Assembly (NCBI RefSeq): GCF_016863335.1 | Contig: NZ_BOOR01000021.1 | Span: 62,001-126,000 of the forward strand | Direction: 5' to 3' | DNA: 64,000 bases | Source: Planotetraspora thailandica | Lineage (GTDB): Bacteria; Actinomycetota; Actinomycetes; Streptosporangiales; Streptosporangiaceae | Shown: positions 55,176 through 63,830 of the stretch, in pieces | Numbering within the stretch: position 1 is the stretch's first letter | Layout: each line of letters starts with the position of its first letter | Translations under genes and position numbers: made by a program | Notes under the pieces: model-generated | Database searches by the model: none | Told to the model about the DNA's origin: nothing | The model's input: only the letters and a program-made list of their open reading frames with translations

Positions 55176-55346
55176 TCAGCCGCGGAGTGCGGCCATGTTG
55201 TCGTAGCTGAGTTCGGAGTACTGCAGTGACTGGGCCGGGTTGGCGGTGCCTCCGGGGGCGTTGTCCTGCTCGTACATCGGGTTGTGGTAGCCCTTGGCTC
55301 CCATCAGCGGTCCTGCAGTCGCCTCTTCTTCGTCGTGCGGGCTCAT
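55176..55346 (-). CDS. 56-residue acidic peptide of unknown function
   Basis: Small open frame starting MSPHDEEEATAGPL, continuing with KGYHNPMYEQDNAPGG and ending QYSELSYDNMAALRG. It has no signal peptide and no membrane segment, is rich in Asn, Tyr, Pro and acidic residues, and has no Cys. A GGAG lies about 12 bases upstream of ATG 55346 and AT-richer DNA lies behind it, as for a real promoter. It is on the same strand as the secreted enzyme genes. It could be a precursor peptide or small regulator, but no maturation enzyme is adjacent; it may also be spurious. Confidence 0.45.
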   Translation of the reverse strand: MSPHDEEEATAGPLMGAKGYHNPMYEQDNAPGGTANPAQSLQYSELSYDNMAALRG

Positions 55347-55650
55347 CGTTTTCCGACTCCAATCGGTGGATGAATCGCTTGATCCGCCGTGAGTACGCTG
55401 AGTCCTTCCGCGGTGAGCCGGAACCGCCATTTCTGACGCGGTGACCGAACCTCACCAATAGCTCCCGAACTGCCGCTCAGTTAACGCAGAATTTACCCTC
55501 GTTTGACTGGGCTGGGAAGAAGTTCTGTCGAAATAACCAAAAGTTCTCTCGTTGCAGGACAAAGTCAGACGTGAGGCGCTGCAGGCATGCTCGCGACGCC
55601 ACCAGGGGGACGTCATCGGCTCTTCAGGCGGGCCGGGAGCGGCTCGGCCC
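55347..55650. other. AT-richer intergenic region upstream of the peptide gene
   Basis: About 300 bases without a gene. Bases 55480-55560 are clearly AT-richer than the surroundings, with an AGTTCT word twice (AAGAAGTTCTGTCG and CAAAAGTTCTCTCG, 55517-55553) on the + strand; this is a good place for promoter and regulator sites of the peptide gene. The rest contains the 3' flank of the exonuclease gene. Confidence 0.4.
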
Positions 55651-56256
55651 TCAGCGGGAAGCCCGCGTGTGCACGGCCTGCGGGTCCCACGGATTGTCCG
55701 GCCGCCCGTGCCGGGCGGATGCCATGCCCACGACGAGGGCGGCGATGTTCCAGGCGTCGTCGACGCCGCTGTGGTGGCGGCCCTCCAGCGGCAGGCCGGC
55801 GTACTCCAGGGCGGCCTTCATGCCGAGCCGGCAGGTCAATCCGTACGTCTCGGAGAACGTCAGCTTGGCGTTGACGTGCCGGATGGCAAATGGATAGCGC
55901 ACACCGGCGGCCGCGCACTGCCGCTCGAACTGCCGCCGGTCGTAGTCGCCCCAACTCGCCCACGTGCGGGAGCGAGCCCGGTGGTCGCGTTCGAGGACGC
56001 CGCAGGCCTCCTGGAATGAGACGCCGCCGGCGACGTCCTTGGCCGTCAACCCGGTCAGCTCGGTGCAGAACTCGCTCACGGACGACCGGACTGGGCGGAC
56101 CAGCAGCCGGTGACGCGACACCCGCTCCAGGGTCTCGAGGTCGACGACGCAGAGGCCGATCTCGATGATCTCGCTGAGCTGTCCCGGCGGCGGCTGCTTC
56201 TCCCAGCAGGTGGCTTCGACGTCGATCACGTTGAGGAAGCGCGCGAACGGCTCCAT
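55651..56256 (-). CDS. DEDDh 3'-5' exonuclease (ERI1/KapD-like)
   Basis: A 201-residue exonuclease of the DnaQ superfamily. Exo I is NVIDVEATCW (Asp, Glu), Exo II lies in TWASWGDYDRRQFERQC (Asp) and Exo III in HHSGVDDAWN (His, Asp). The ISEF/ITG-type segment SVSEFCTELTGLTAKDV is typical of the ERI1/KapD branch, which trims RNA 3' ends. Single gene; ATG 56256. Confidence 0.87.
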   Translation of the reverse strand: MEPFARFLNVIDVEATCWEKQPPPGQLSEIIEIGLCVVDLETLERVSRHRLLVRPVRSSVSEFCTELTGLTAKDVAGGVSFQEACGVLERDHRARSRTWASWGDYDRRQFERQCAAAGVRYPFAIRHVNAKLTFSETYGLTCRLGMKAALEYAGLPLEGRHHSGVDDAWNIAALVVGMASARHGRPDNPWDPQAVHTRASR

Positions 56257-56509
56257 GGCGACACCATAATGATCGCTTTTCCCGCCCGCCTTCCCATTTC
56301 GGCCCGCGGGACGATCAGCGCGATTACGCTCACCGAGGCGTTGCGCGCGCGTACGCGTATCCGATCCTTCAGGCCTCGGTCAAGGGCCTCGAGCCCGGCG
56401 GGCCCCGGCCCGGGAGTTCCACCTCGGCGCGCTGAGCGGACGGAACGGCTACAGGGCCGGGCAAGGACGGGTGGTCCGTCCATGATCTGGTGATCACTAG
56501 GATCGCCGA

Positions 56510-57754
56510 GTGATCATCAGACGACGGACGGCCGCAGCCCTGCTCGGGATGCTGGCCGCCCTCTCCTTATTCGGTGTGCCCCCCGCGCACGCCGACGAGC
56601 CCACCCCGAAGGAACCGCCCAAGGTCGAGCTGGTCCTCGACATCAGCGGCTCGATGCGGGCGCGCGACATCGAGGGCCACAGCCGGATCTCGGTGCTCCA
56701 GCAGTCCTTCAACGATGTGCTGGACGCGCTGCCCGCCGAGGCCCAGGTCGGCATCCGCGTCCTCGGCGCCACCTACCCCGGCAACGTCAAGGCCGTGGGC
56801 TGCAAGGACACCCAGCAGCTGGTGCCGATCGGCCCGATCGACAAGCTGGAGGCCAAGACCGCCGTCGCCACCCTGCGCCCCACCGGCTTCACCCCGGTGG
56901 GCCTGGCGCTGCGCGCCGCCGCTCAGGACCTGGGAACCGGCGAGACCACCCGCAGAATCGTCCTGATCACCGACGGCGAGGACACCTGCGCCCCGCCCGA
57001 CCCGTGCGAGGTCGCCCGGGAGCTCGCCGCGCAGGGCACCCACCTGGTGGTGGACACCCTCGGCCTGACCCTCAACGACAAGGTGCGCAGGCAGCTCACC
57101 TGCATCGCCTCCGCCACCGGCGGCACCTACACCGCCGTCACCAGCAAGACCCAGCTGACGAACCGGATCAACCAGCTGGTGGACCGCGCCGCGACCACCT
57201 ACACCCAGACCCCGGCTCAGGTGGACGGCACCGACAACTGCACCGGCGCCCCGCTGCTCAGCCCCGGCGCCTACACCGACCGGGAGCAGTTCCAGGAGCA
57301 CCGCTGGTACCGGGTCCCGGTCCGCGACGGGCAGGAGCTGCGGGCCTCCGTCAGCGTCTCCCTGGACCGCGCGCTCAACCGCGACTACGGCGTGCTGCTG
57401 CGGGCCGTCTCCGAGGACGGCCGGGAGCTGGTTCGCGGCACCGACGCGGGCAGCGGCCGCACCGATGTGCTCTCCACCGGCCTGCGCTGGTCCGCCGAGC
57501 AGGACGCTCCCGACCAGACCGTCTGCCTGGTGGTCAGCAACTCCTTCTCCTCGCCCACCGCCACCACCGCCGCAACGCCCGGTATGCCGCTGGAGCTGAC
57601 CGTCGGCGTCGTCGACTCCTCTCCCGCCCCCAACGGCCCGGACCTGGGCCGCGGCTGGGGGCTGCTCGGCCTGCTGGCCCTCGCCGGTCTGGTGGGTGGC
57701 CTGCTCTTCGGCTGGCTGGCGCGCTGGCGGGTCGCGATCTGGAGGGCGAACTAA
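56510..57754 (+). CDS. secreted, membrane-anchored von Willebrand factor A protein
   Basis: A 414-residue protein. Signal peptide to about residue 28 (AHA-D). VWA domain about 38-225 with a full MIDAS: DISGSM, Thr in TGFTPVG and Asp in ITDGEDTC. A beta-rich region follows (CTGAPLLSPGAYTDREQFQEHRWYRVPV), then one C-terminal membrane span (LLGLLALAGLVGGLLFGWLARW). It probably binds a protein ligand at the cell surface. It forms a pair with the next gene, two bases after its stop, whose soluble part has a similar GxYL/HRWYxVPV-like start. Confidence 0.85.
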   Translation: MIIRRRTAAALLGMLAALSLFGVPPAHADEPTPKEPPKVELVLDISGSMRARDIEGHSRISVLQQSFNDVLDALPAEAQVGIRVLGATYPGNVKAVGCKDTQQLVPIGPIDKLEAKTAVATLRPTGFTPVGLALRAAAQDLGTGETTRRIVLITDGEDTCAPPDPCEVARELAAQGTHLVVDTLGLTLNDKVRRQLTCIASATGGTYTAVTSKTQLTNRINQLVDRAATTYTQTPAQVDGTDNCTGAPLLSPGAYTDREQFQEHRWYRVPVRDGQELRASVSVSLDRALNRDYGVLLRAVSEDGRELVRGTDAGSGRTDVLSTGLRWSAEQDAPDQTVCLVVSNSFSSPTATTAATPGMPLELTVGVVDSSPAPNGPDLGRGWGLLGLLALAGLVGGLLFGWLARWRVAIWRAN

Positions 57755-57756
57755 CG

Positions 57757-58644
57757 ATGCGTACAACTTCCGTCCGCCGCTGCGCTGGGGCGCTGTCCGC
57801 CGCCGCGGCCGCACTGCTGCTCTCCGCCGGTCCGGCCGCCGCCGACATCGCCTCGCCGTCGCCGTCCCCGTCGGACAGCCTGCCGCCGGTGACCACGGCC
57901 GGATCCTCCTTCCTCACCGCGACCGCCGTCCAGCCCGGACAGCCGGTGCAGCTGGCCGGCTCCACCGGCGACTACCTCTACTGGTCGTTCACCGCCGAGG
58001 CCGGGCAGACCGACAAGATCGCGATCACCGTCACCCTGCCGCCCACAGCCTCCCGGCACGGCGCATCCAGCTGGGCGGTGGACGTCTTCGACGGGCTTCG
58101 CCGCCGCCAGGCCTGTACGGCGGGCGCCCAGACGCCGACCGCTGCGGCCGGCGCCGCATCGGTCGCCCTGGGCTGCACCCTGCGGCAGGTCCGTGCCTGG
58201 GCCGAGCCGTGGTCCGGCGACCCGCTGCCCGGCACCTACTACGTCCGACTGGCCGTCACCGGACTGCCCGAGCCGGATCTGGGCCTGCCGATGCAGGTGG
58301 CGATGCAGATCACCGCCCATGACAGCGACGACACCCAGCCGGAGGGCGGCGAGCTCAAGGCCCCGCTGACCCAGCCGGTCGCCGCCGGCACGGTACTGAC
58401 CTCGGCGCCGCCGGTCGCGGCCGAGGAGGAGAAGGACACCGGCTGGAACTGGAGCTGGGGCTGGCTCCCCGACCTGTCGGCCCGCTGGGCCTGGACCGCC
58501 GTCGGCGGTGCCATCGCGGCCGTCACCGGCGTCGGCGGCTACCGTCTCACGCGGCATCCGCGTCGGCGCTTCCCGGAGCCCGACGACTTCACCCGGCATC
58601 CGCGTCAGCGCATCCCGGAACCCGACGCCTTCGACCGCCGCTGA
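57757..58644 (+). CDS. secreted membrane-anchored partner of the VWA protein
   Basis: A 295-residue protein of unknown function: signal peptide (about 1-30), Ser/Pro linker, a beta-rich domain (FLTATAVQPGQPVQLAGSTGDYLYWSFTAEAGQTDKIAITVTL), an acidic spacer, and a C-terminal membrane span (about 243-265). The short cytoplasmic tail is a 15-residue tandem duplication (RHPRRRFPEPDDFT / RHPRQRIPEPDAFD). It starts two bases after the VWA stop, so the two are surely co-expressed and may form a surface complex. Confidence 0.75.
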   Translation: MRTTSVRRCAGALSAAAAALLLSAGPAAADIASPSPSPSDSLPPVTTAGSSFLTATAVQPGQPVQLAGSTGDYLYWSFTAEAGQTDKIAITVTLPPTASRHGASSWAVDVFDGLRRRQACTAGAQTPTAAAGAASVALGCTLRQVRAWAEPWSGDPLPGTYYVRLAVTGLPEPDLGLPMQVAMQITAHDSDDTQPEGGELKAPLTQPVAAGTVLTSAPPVAAEEEKDTGWNWSWGWLPDLSARWAWTAVGGAIAAVTGVGGYRLTRHPRRRFPEPDDFTRHPRQRIPEPDAFDRR

Positions 58645-58819
58645 TCCCCCGCAGCAGCACGGAGGCCACGTCCGGCACCGCCGCCACCCCCTGGGGCGGC
58701 GGCGGGGGCCGGACCACCACCACCGGCAGCCCGAGTCGGTGGTGGTGAGCTTGGCGGCCGTCGATCTGGACGACATGAGCCGCCTCGTTGAGGAACAGCA
58801 CCGGCCCAAGCGGGTCCCG

Positions 58820-59452
58820 TCAGCGCCTGACGTCGCGGTGGGCGGCGGCCAGGACCACCAGCGCGACGACGAGGGCCGCCGCCCACCAGAGAGCCGCATT
58901 CCCCTGGCCGCCGTACGGCCCTGCCCAGGCGGCGGGGCCGGTGAGCTGCATCGCGGCCCAGCCGGTGAACAGGAAAAACGCGCCGGTGAGCGCGGCAGGC
59001 TTGCCCGGATACCTCCGTACGGCGACGGCCGCGGCGGCGGGACCCGCGAGCAGGCAGATCGCGGCCTCGAGGGCCGTCCCGGGGAACCCGAGCGTGGCGC
59101 CGGGAGCCAGTCGCGCGACGACGATCGCCGAGGTCAGGCCCCAGCCCAGCGCGCTGGCCGCACCCGCGAGGAGGGTGCGTTCCCACTGCCGTAGCCATCG
59201 GGGCACGGGAGCGGCGGCGGCGGAGGAGGGAGCCATGGCGTCGGTGAGGGCGAACGCGGCCGCCGAGCCGAGCAGGATCGCCGACGTCCTCAGGATGAGC
59301 AGCCCCAGCCCGGGCTCCAGCGGATCACCGGGCTCCATGCCGGCCGCGAGACACAGGCTGATCGAGACCGTGACTGCCAAGGGCACCCAGTCGATCGCCC
59401 GAATCAGCGGGCGTAACAGGGCGAGCGTGATCGATGCGCGGCTCATTCGCAT
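58820..59452 (-). CDS. integral membrane protein, last gene of the ECF/ABC operon
   Basis: A 210-residue protein with five to six membrane segments (IDWVPLAVTVSISLCLAAG, LLILRTSAILLGSAAAFAL, LLAGAASALGWGLTSAIVVA, ALEAAICLLAGPAAAAVAV, ALTGAFFLFTGWAAMQL). No family recognised; the pattern is that of a small ABC permease component. ATG 59452 overlaps the end of the preceding gene by ten bases, so translation is coupled. Confidence 0.75.
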   Translation of the reverse strand: MRMSRASITLALLRPLIRAIDWVPLAVTVSISLCLAAGMEPGDPLEPGLGLLILRTSAILLGSAAAFALTDAMAPSSAAAAPVPRWLRQWERTLLAGAASALGWGLTSAIVVARLAPGATLGFPGTALEAAICLLAGPAAAAVAVRRYPGKPAALTGAFFLFTGWAAMQLTGPAAWAGPYGGQGNAALWWAAALVVALVVLAAAHRDVRR

Positions 59453-60879
59453 CGCTCTCCCCGCGGGACGCTGCCCTCCGGCAAGCCGAGCAGGGGGAGG
59501 GCCTGCCCGATGGTCGTCTCGGGCGAGGTGAGCACGTCCCAGTGGTCCTTCACACGGGCGGCCGCATCCGGGCGCTCCAGCAGGCGGCGTGCGTATTCGA
59601 CCTCGGCCGTGCCGTACCTCTTGCCGCCGAGTTGACCGGGAACGCCGAAGGAGGTGCCGCCACCCACCTCGATGTGAATCCATCCACGCGGAAGGTCGTC
59701 TCCGCCGCCAGGCGCGTTCCAGGTGCCTGGATCGGGGGCGTCACTCAGAGGTTCGGCTCGCCCGGCGAGCCAGAGCGCGACGACGGTCCGCGCCCGGCCG
59801 AGATTGTCGCAGCCGTCGCCGAGCCCGGTCACCGCGGCGGCCATCTGGCCGATCAGCAGGGCGCGGTGCCGGGTGGGGTCGGTTGACCACACCAGCCATG
59901 TGCGGGGCTGGTCGAGTATGTCGTCAGGGGCGTAGATCCCGGAGATCTGTCGCACGGGTGGGATCCGGTTCCGGGCGCGCTCCGGGACCGCGGCGACGAC
60001 GGGCCGGATCGCCTCCGCCCAGACGGGGATCCACGGCTGGTAGCCCGGATAGACGCAATACGTCACGCCCTCCTGCGCTTGGCACACCTGAGCCGGCATT
60101 CGCGGGACGAAGTGTGGTGTGGCCCACGGAAGCGCCGGAGCGCCGGCGGTCGCGGCGGCCCCCGCGGGCACCGCGACGGCGAGAGCGGTCAGGGCCGCGA
60201 TGGCGCGGACCGGGCGCAGGCCGTGCCGCAGCAGCGCGAGCGCGGCGAGCAGGACGGCAGCCGCAGTGAGATAGAGCAGGTGCTCCCGCGTGAGCCGGGT
60301 TCCCCACGAGGGGTCGTGGTCCGGAATCACGGGCAGGAACCAGCCACCGTACTCGCCCCGGGAGTTCGCCAGCATGCCGAAGGCCACCGCGCAGACGACC
60401 GCCGGTGCAGCGATCAGCGTGGGGATCCATCGGCCGAGCGCAGCGCCGGTCGTCGCCGCGAGCGCCGCCAGGGCCACGCCGCCGAGCGCCTCGAAGGGAT
60501 CGATCCGCCCGGCGGCGTGACCCGACGACTCCGCGACCACCAGCCGGACGCAGATGATCAACGACGCGATCAGCGCCCCCACAACGGGCGCCGAGAGCAC
60601 GACCGCCTGCGTGCGAACGGCCGCGCGGCCCGGCAAGGCGGCCAGGGTCTCTGGCATGCCGTGCCGGCGGTCACGGCCCGCGGCGAGGGCCGCCACGATC
60701 AGCACGGCTGCTCCTGCCGAGGCCGAGATGGTGACCGCGTCGATCGTCACCGTCGTCATGTCGGGCAGCCAGGCCGCACCACGGGCCACACCCACAGTCA
60801 GGGATGCCGGCGCCACGACCCACAAGATCGGGTTGCGCAGCAGACGCAGCGTCTCTAAACGCACCAGCGACAGCCTCAC
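59443..60879 (-). CDS. ABC transporter membrane protein, permease-like
   Basis: A 478-residue protein: the first 270 residues have six membrane spans (PILWVVAPASLTVGVARG, ISASAGAAVLIVAALAAG, VVGALIASLIICVRLVV, and others), and the last 200 residues are a soluble domain with YCVYPGYQPWIPVWAEAIRPVV. Start GTG 60879 overlaps the stop of the ATPase gene (GTGA) and has GGAGG seven bases upstream. It is the presumed permease for that ATPase; the large extracytoplasmic domain may bind substrate. Substrate unknown. Confidence 0.78.
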   Translation of the reverse strand: MRLSLVRLETLRLLRNPILWVVAPASLTVGVARGAAWLPDMTTVTIDAVTISASAGAAVLIVAALAAGRDRRHGMPETLAALPGRAAVRTQAVVLSAPVVGALIASLIICVRLVVAESSGHAAGRIDPFEALGGVALAALAATTGAALGRWIPTLIAAPAVVCAVAFGMLANSRGEYGGWFLPVIPDHDPSWGTRLTREHLLYLTAAAVLLAALALLRHGLRPVRAIAALTALAVAVPAGAAATAGAPALPWATPHFVPRMPAQVCQAQEGVTYCVYPGYQPWIPVWAEAIRPVVAAVPERARNRIPPVRQISGIYAPDDILDQPRTWLVWSTDPTRHRALLIGQMAAAVTGLGDGCDNLGRARTVVALWLAGRAEPLSDAPDPGTWNAPGGGDDLPRGWIHIEVGGGTSFGVPGQLGGKRYGTAEVEYARRLLERPDAAARVKDHWDVLTSPETTIGQALPLLGLPEGSVPRGERCE

Positions 60880-61751
60880 GCGGACACCTCCGCGGCGTTT
60901 CCGAGTAACAGCAGGTAGCCGTCCTCGACACCCGGATCGGCGGAAAGCCCACCCGGCGGAGCGGCCCCGAGCGTCCGGTAGCGGCCGTCGGAGGTCCGCC
61001 AGAACAGGACCGGGGCAGGCGGCGCGGACTCCGACAGCCACACCTGGCCGGAGGCGACCGAGGCCAGCCCGGACGGTGTGCCGTCGAACACGGCTCGGCC
61101 CTCACGCATCACGATCACGCGCTCGCACAGAGCCGCCACGTCTTCGGTCTGATGCGTGGACAGCAGCACGGTACGGCTTTCGCCCAACCGGGACACGAGC
61201 GCGCGGAAGCGCATCCGCTGCTCGGGGTCGAGGCCGACCGTCGGCTCGTCCAGGATGAGCAGGGCCGGGTCGCCGAGCAGCGCCTGCGCCAGGGCGAGCC
61301 GCTGCCGCATGCCACCCGACAACTTGCGTACCTTCGTCTTCGCCGCGCCGCTCAGGTCGGTCTCCGCGAGCACGCGGCGAACCTCCCGGTGGCGTTCGCG
61401 GCGGCCGGTCAGCTCCTTCAGGATCGCGACGTATTCCACGAGCTCGAAGGCAGTGAAGTGGGGGTAGTACCCGGGGTCCTGCGGCAGGTAGCCGAGGCGG
61501 CGGCGCACCTCCGTCCGCTGCGCCGGATCCGATGGATCGAGCCCGAAGGTGCGCACCTCGCCCGCGTCGGGGGCCAGGGTGGTCGCCAGGATGCGCAGCA
61601 GGGTGGTCTTCCCCGCGCCGTTGGGGCCGAGCAGCCCGGTCACCCCACGGCCCAGCTCCACGGAGAAGCGCTCGAGCACGGTCTTACGGCCGAACCTCCT
61701 GTTGACGTCGCGGACGCTCACCGCCGCATCCGTCAGGCCATGCTTTTCCAT
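60876..61751 (-). CDS. ABC transporter ATP-binding protein
   Basis: A 291-residue ATPase: Walker A GPNGAGKTT (42-50), Q-loop GYLPQDPG, signature LSGGMRQRLALAQALL, Walker B LLILDEPTVGLD, and the switch His in LLSTHQTED. The C-terminal 75 residues form an extra domain, as in the DrrA/CcmA-like exporters. ATG 61751 is preceded by GAGGAG seven bases upstream and lies inside the end of the anti-sigma gene (19-base overlap). It powers export by the two membrane proteins that follow. Confidence 0.92.
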   Translation of the reverse strand: MEKHGLTDAAVSVRDVNRRFGRKTVLERFSVELGRGVTGLLGPNGAGKTTLLRILATTLAPDAGEVRTFGLDPSDPAQRTEVRRRLGYLPQDPGYYPHFTAFELVEYVAILKELTGRRERHREVRRVLAETDLSGAAKTKVRKLSGGMRQRLALAQALLGDPALLILDEPTVGLDPEQRMRFRALVSRLGESRTVLLSTHQTEDVAALCERVIVMREGRAVFDGTPSGLASVASGQVWLSESAPPAPVLFWRTSDGRYRTLGAAPPGGLSADPGVEDGYLLLLGNAAEVSA

Positions 61752-62584
61752 CGGAACTCTCCTCGGTCGAGGCGGGCACGCCGCAGGTGAACGAGCAAGG
61801 TCGAGGCCAGGGCGGCCATGCCGTACGCGGCCTGGGCAGCGGGGGAGAACAGCGGCAGGGCGTCCGGGCCGAGCACGCCTCCGGCGGTCACCGCTGCCAG
61901 CCAGGCGGCGGCGAGCGCGGCGGCCGAGGCGAGCGGGGAGAAGCGGGTGGACAGGGCGAGCGTCCCTGCGCTGAGCGCGAGCGACGGAGTCAGCCAGGCC
62001 GCGGCCAGACCCGGCGGGCCGGGCAGCAGCGGGGTCGCGACCCCCGTCAGGGCGATCGCCACCACGAGCACGGCCAGAGCGCGCAGCAGCAGCGTCCGCG
62101 CGCCGGCCATCGGGGTGGCCGCCTGCACCTCGTGCACCGGGTCGACGCGCGGTCCGTAGGCGAGGGCGATGCCGGCCAGAGGCAGCACGGGCGCCACGGC
62201 CAGGAAGGGCACGAGTGCGTCCAGCGGCCGCGACGGATCCGGCGCCGCGAGGTGGGCCGCCGCCACCGCGAAGCTCAGCACCGCGACGACGGCCACGACC
62301 CAGCTGCGCACCAAGGCGGGCGTGGCCGCGAGGAACGTGGCCACGTGTTCGGGCACGCCGGCGCCGCGCAACATCCGCGCCAGCGGCCGCGTCCGGGGCG
62401 CGTCCACCACGTCGGCTATGCCGTCCCAGCTCGATTCGAGCCAGCCCTCGTCGTACGGCACGGCCGTACGGCAACGCGGGCAGCGGGCGATGTGGCTCTC
62501 CACCGACATGACCTGCACCGAGTCCAGACGGCCCGCCGCGTAGCGCGTGATGAGATCGCCAGAAGGATGCCATTGCGCGTTCAT
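61733..62584 (-). CDS. zinc-finger anti-sigma factor fused to a multi-span membrane domain
   Basis: A 283-residue protein. Residues 1-45 form the anti-sigma zinc finger: HPSGDLITRYAAGRLDSVQVMSVESHIARCPRCRTAV, with H-x3-C-x2-C. Residues about 95-275 have six membrane spans, more than the single span of a typical anti-sigma factor. It would hold the ECF sigma factor inactive until an envelope signal arrives. ATG 62584 overlaps the sigma gene stop by four bases (ATGA). Confidence 0.82.
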   Translation of the reverse strand: MNAQWHPSGDLITRYAAGRLDSVQVMSVESHIARCPRCRTAVPYDEGWLESSWDGIADVVDAPRTRPLARMLRGAGVPEHVATFLAATPALVRSWVVAVVAVLSFAVAAAHLAAPDPSRPLDALVPFLAVAPVLPLAGIALAYGPRVDPVHEVQAATPMAGARTLLLRALAVLVVAIALTGVATPLLPGPPGLAAAWLTPSLALSAGTLALSTRFSPLASAAALAAAWLAAVTAGGVLGPDALPLFSPAAQAAYGMAALASTLLVHLRRARLDRGEFRWKSMA

Positions 62585-63153
62585 GCGAGATGCTCCCTCA
62601 ACCGGGCCTTGACCCGCATGACGCGGGTCTTGACGGTGCCTTCCGGGACGCCGAGAAGGTGCGCGGCCTCGCGAGTGGTAAGGCCGTCGAGCACGGTGGC
62701 CTGGATGGCGGCCCGCAACTCGGGCGACAACCGGGCGAGCGCGACGCCGAGGTCCCCGTGCTCCACTCCGACCAGCACCGCGTCCTCCGCGGACTGACCG
62801 ACCAGGTCGGCGGAGTCGAGCGTGACCTGCGGGGGAGGAACGCCGCGGCGCAACGCGGAGATCAGCCGGCGGATCGCGATCGTCCACATCCAGGCCGCAG
62901 CGTCGCCGCGTGCGGCGTCGTAACGCCGTGCGTCCCGCCAGACGGCCACGAATGTGTCCTGGATCGCGTCGTCGACCAGGTCGGGGTCGGCGCAGCGACG
63001 CGACAGGCGCGCCTTGAGCCAGGGGGCATGCCGTTCGTGAAGGAGGCGGAGCGCCTCGACCTGTCCGCCGGCCACGGCGGCGAGCAATTCCGCGTCGTCG
63101 CTGGAGCCGCTTACGGGAGGCGGCTCCCGGCGGCGTTTGAGGAAGCGGTGCAC
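62581..63153 (-). CDS. ECF RNA polymerase sigma factor
   Basis: A 190-residue sigma-70 family ECF factor. Region 2: ALRLLHERHAPWLKARL and DLVDDAIQDTFVAVWRDARRYD; region 4: LSPELRAAIQATVLDGLTTREAAHLLGVPEGTVKTRVMRVKARLREHL. GTG 63153. It is the first gene of a five-gene operon (sigma, anti-sigma, ABC ATPase, two membrane proteins), all overlapping, so it probably drives its own operon. The promoter should lie within 63154-63329, a 176-base stretch in which I saw no clear ECF -35 GGAAC. Confidence 0.92.
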   Translation of the reverse strand: MHRFLKRRREPPPVSGSSDDAELLAAVAGGQVEALRLLHERHAPWLKARLSRRCADPDLVDDAIQDTFVAVWRDARRYDAARGDAAAWMWTIAIRRLISALRRGVPPPQVTLDSADLVGQSAEDAVLVGVEHGDLGVALARLSPELRAAIQATVLDGLTTREAAHLLGVPEGTVKTRVMRVKARLREHLA

Positions 63154-63329
63154 ATACCGTCTATCGCACCATTCGCCGATTCCGGTTCTGAAAAGCGAAG
63201 AATCGCCCTTGGTTCATGTGTTCCGGGCACCGAACACCGCGGGAGGCGTGGGACGGCGCTGACACGGCCCACCGCGCCCCGTGCGTGCTCCCGGTGCTCC
63301 TGGTGGCGCGGTGGTCGCGGTTCGCGGGG

Positions 63330-63830
63330 TCAGAAGAGCGTTCCGCCGCTGATCTCACGCTCGAAGTCGAGGAGCCGCCGCTTGCGGTCCAGCCCACCGC
63401 CGTAACCGACAAGGCCGCCCGTGGAGCCGACGACCCGGTGGCACGGCACGATGATGCCGATCGGGTTCTTCCCGTTGGCCAGGCCGACGGCCCGGACGGC
63501 GGCAGGCCGCCCGATCTGGTCCGCGAGCTGCCCGTACGTGATCGTCTCACCGTGAGGGATCCGCCGCAGGGCGGCCCAGACATGCTGCTGGAACGGCGTG
63601 CCCGTCAGCGTCATCGGCAGGTCGAAGACGGTGCGCCGACCGGCGAAGTAGGCCGCGAGCTGCTCGACGACCTCGGCGAACGGCGAGGCGTCCGGTGCGC
63701 CGAAGGTCTCCTGCGGCGGCCGGTGGCGTTGCCCTTCCATGTAGAGCCCCGCCAGCACGCCGTCTGTGGCGACGAGGGTGAGCGGCCCCATGGGGCTGTC
63801 CACCACGGTGTGCGTGCGGTCCGCACTCAT
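63330..63830 (-). CDS. ogt: methylated-DNA-protein-cysteine methyltransferase
   Basis: A 166-residue suicide repair enzyme. The acceptor Cys130 lies in NPIGIIVPCHRVVGS; ITYGQLADQIGRPAAVRAVGLANGKN carries the helix-turn-helix and the Arg finger; GGLVGYGGGLDRKRRLLDFE completes the domain. It removes O6-alkylguanine lesions. The start overlaps the stop of the upstream glycosylase gene by four bases (ATGA), so the two repair genes form an operon. Confidence 0.95.
   Translation of the reverse strand: MSADRTHTVVDSPMGPLTLVATDGVLAGLYMEGQRHRPPQETFGAPDASPFAEVVEQLAAYFAGRRTVFDLPMTLTGTPFQQHVWAALRRIPHGETITYGQLADQIGRPAAVRAVGLANGKNPIGIIVPCHRVVGSTGGLVGYGGGLDRKRRLLDFEREISGGTLF

Noticed and set aside
55552-56019. 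155-residue frame antisense to the exonuclease gene
   Set aside because: It lies opposite conserved DEDDh motifs and has no family resemblance.
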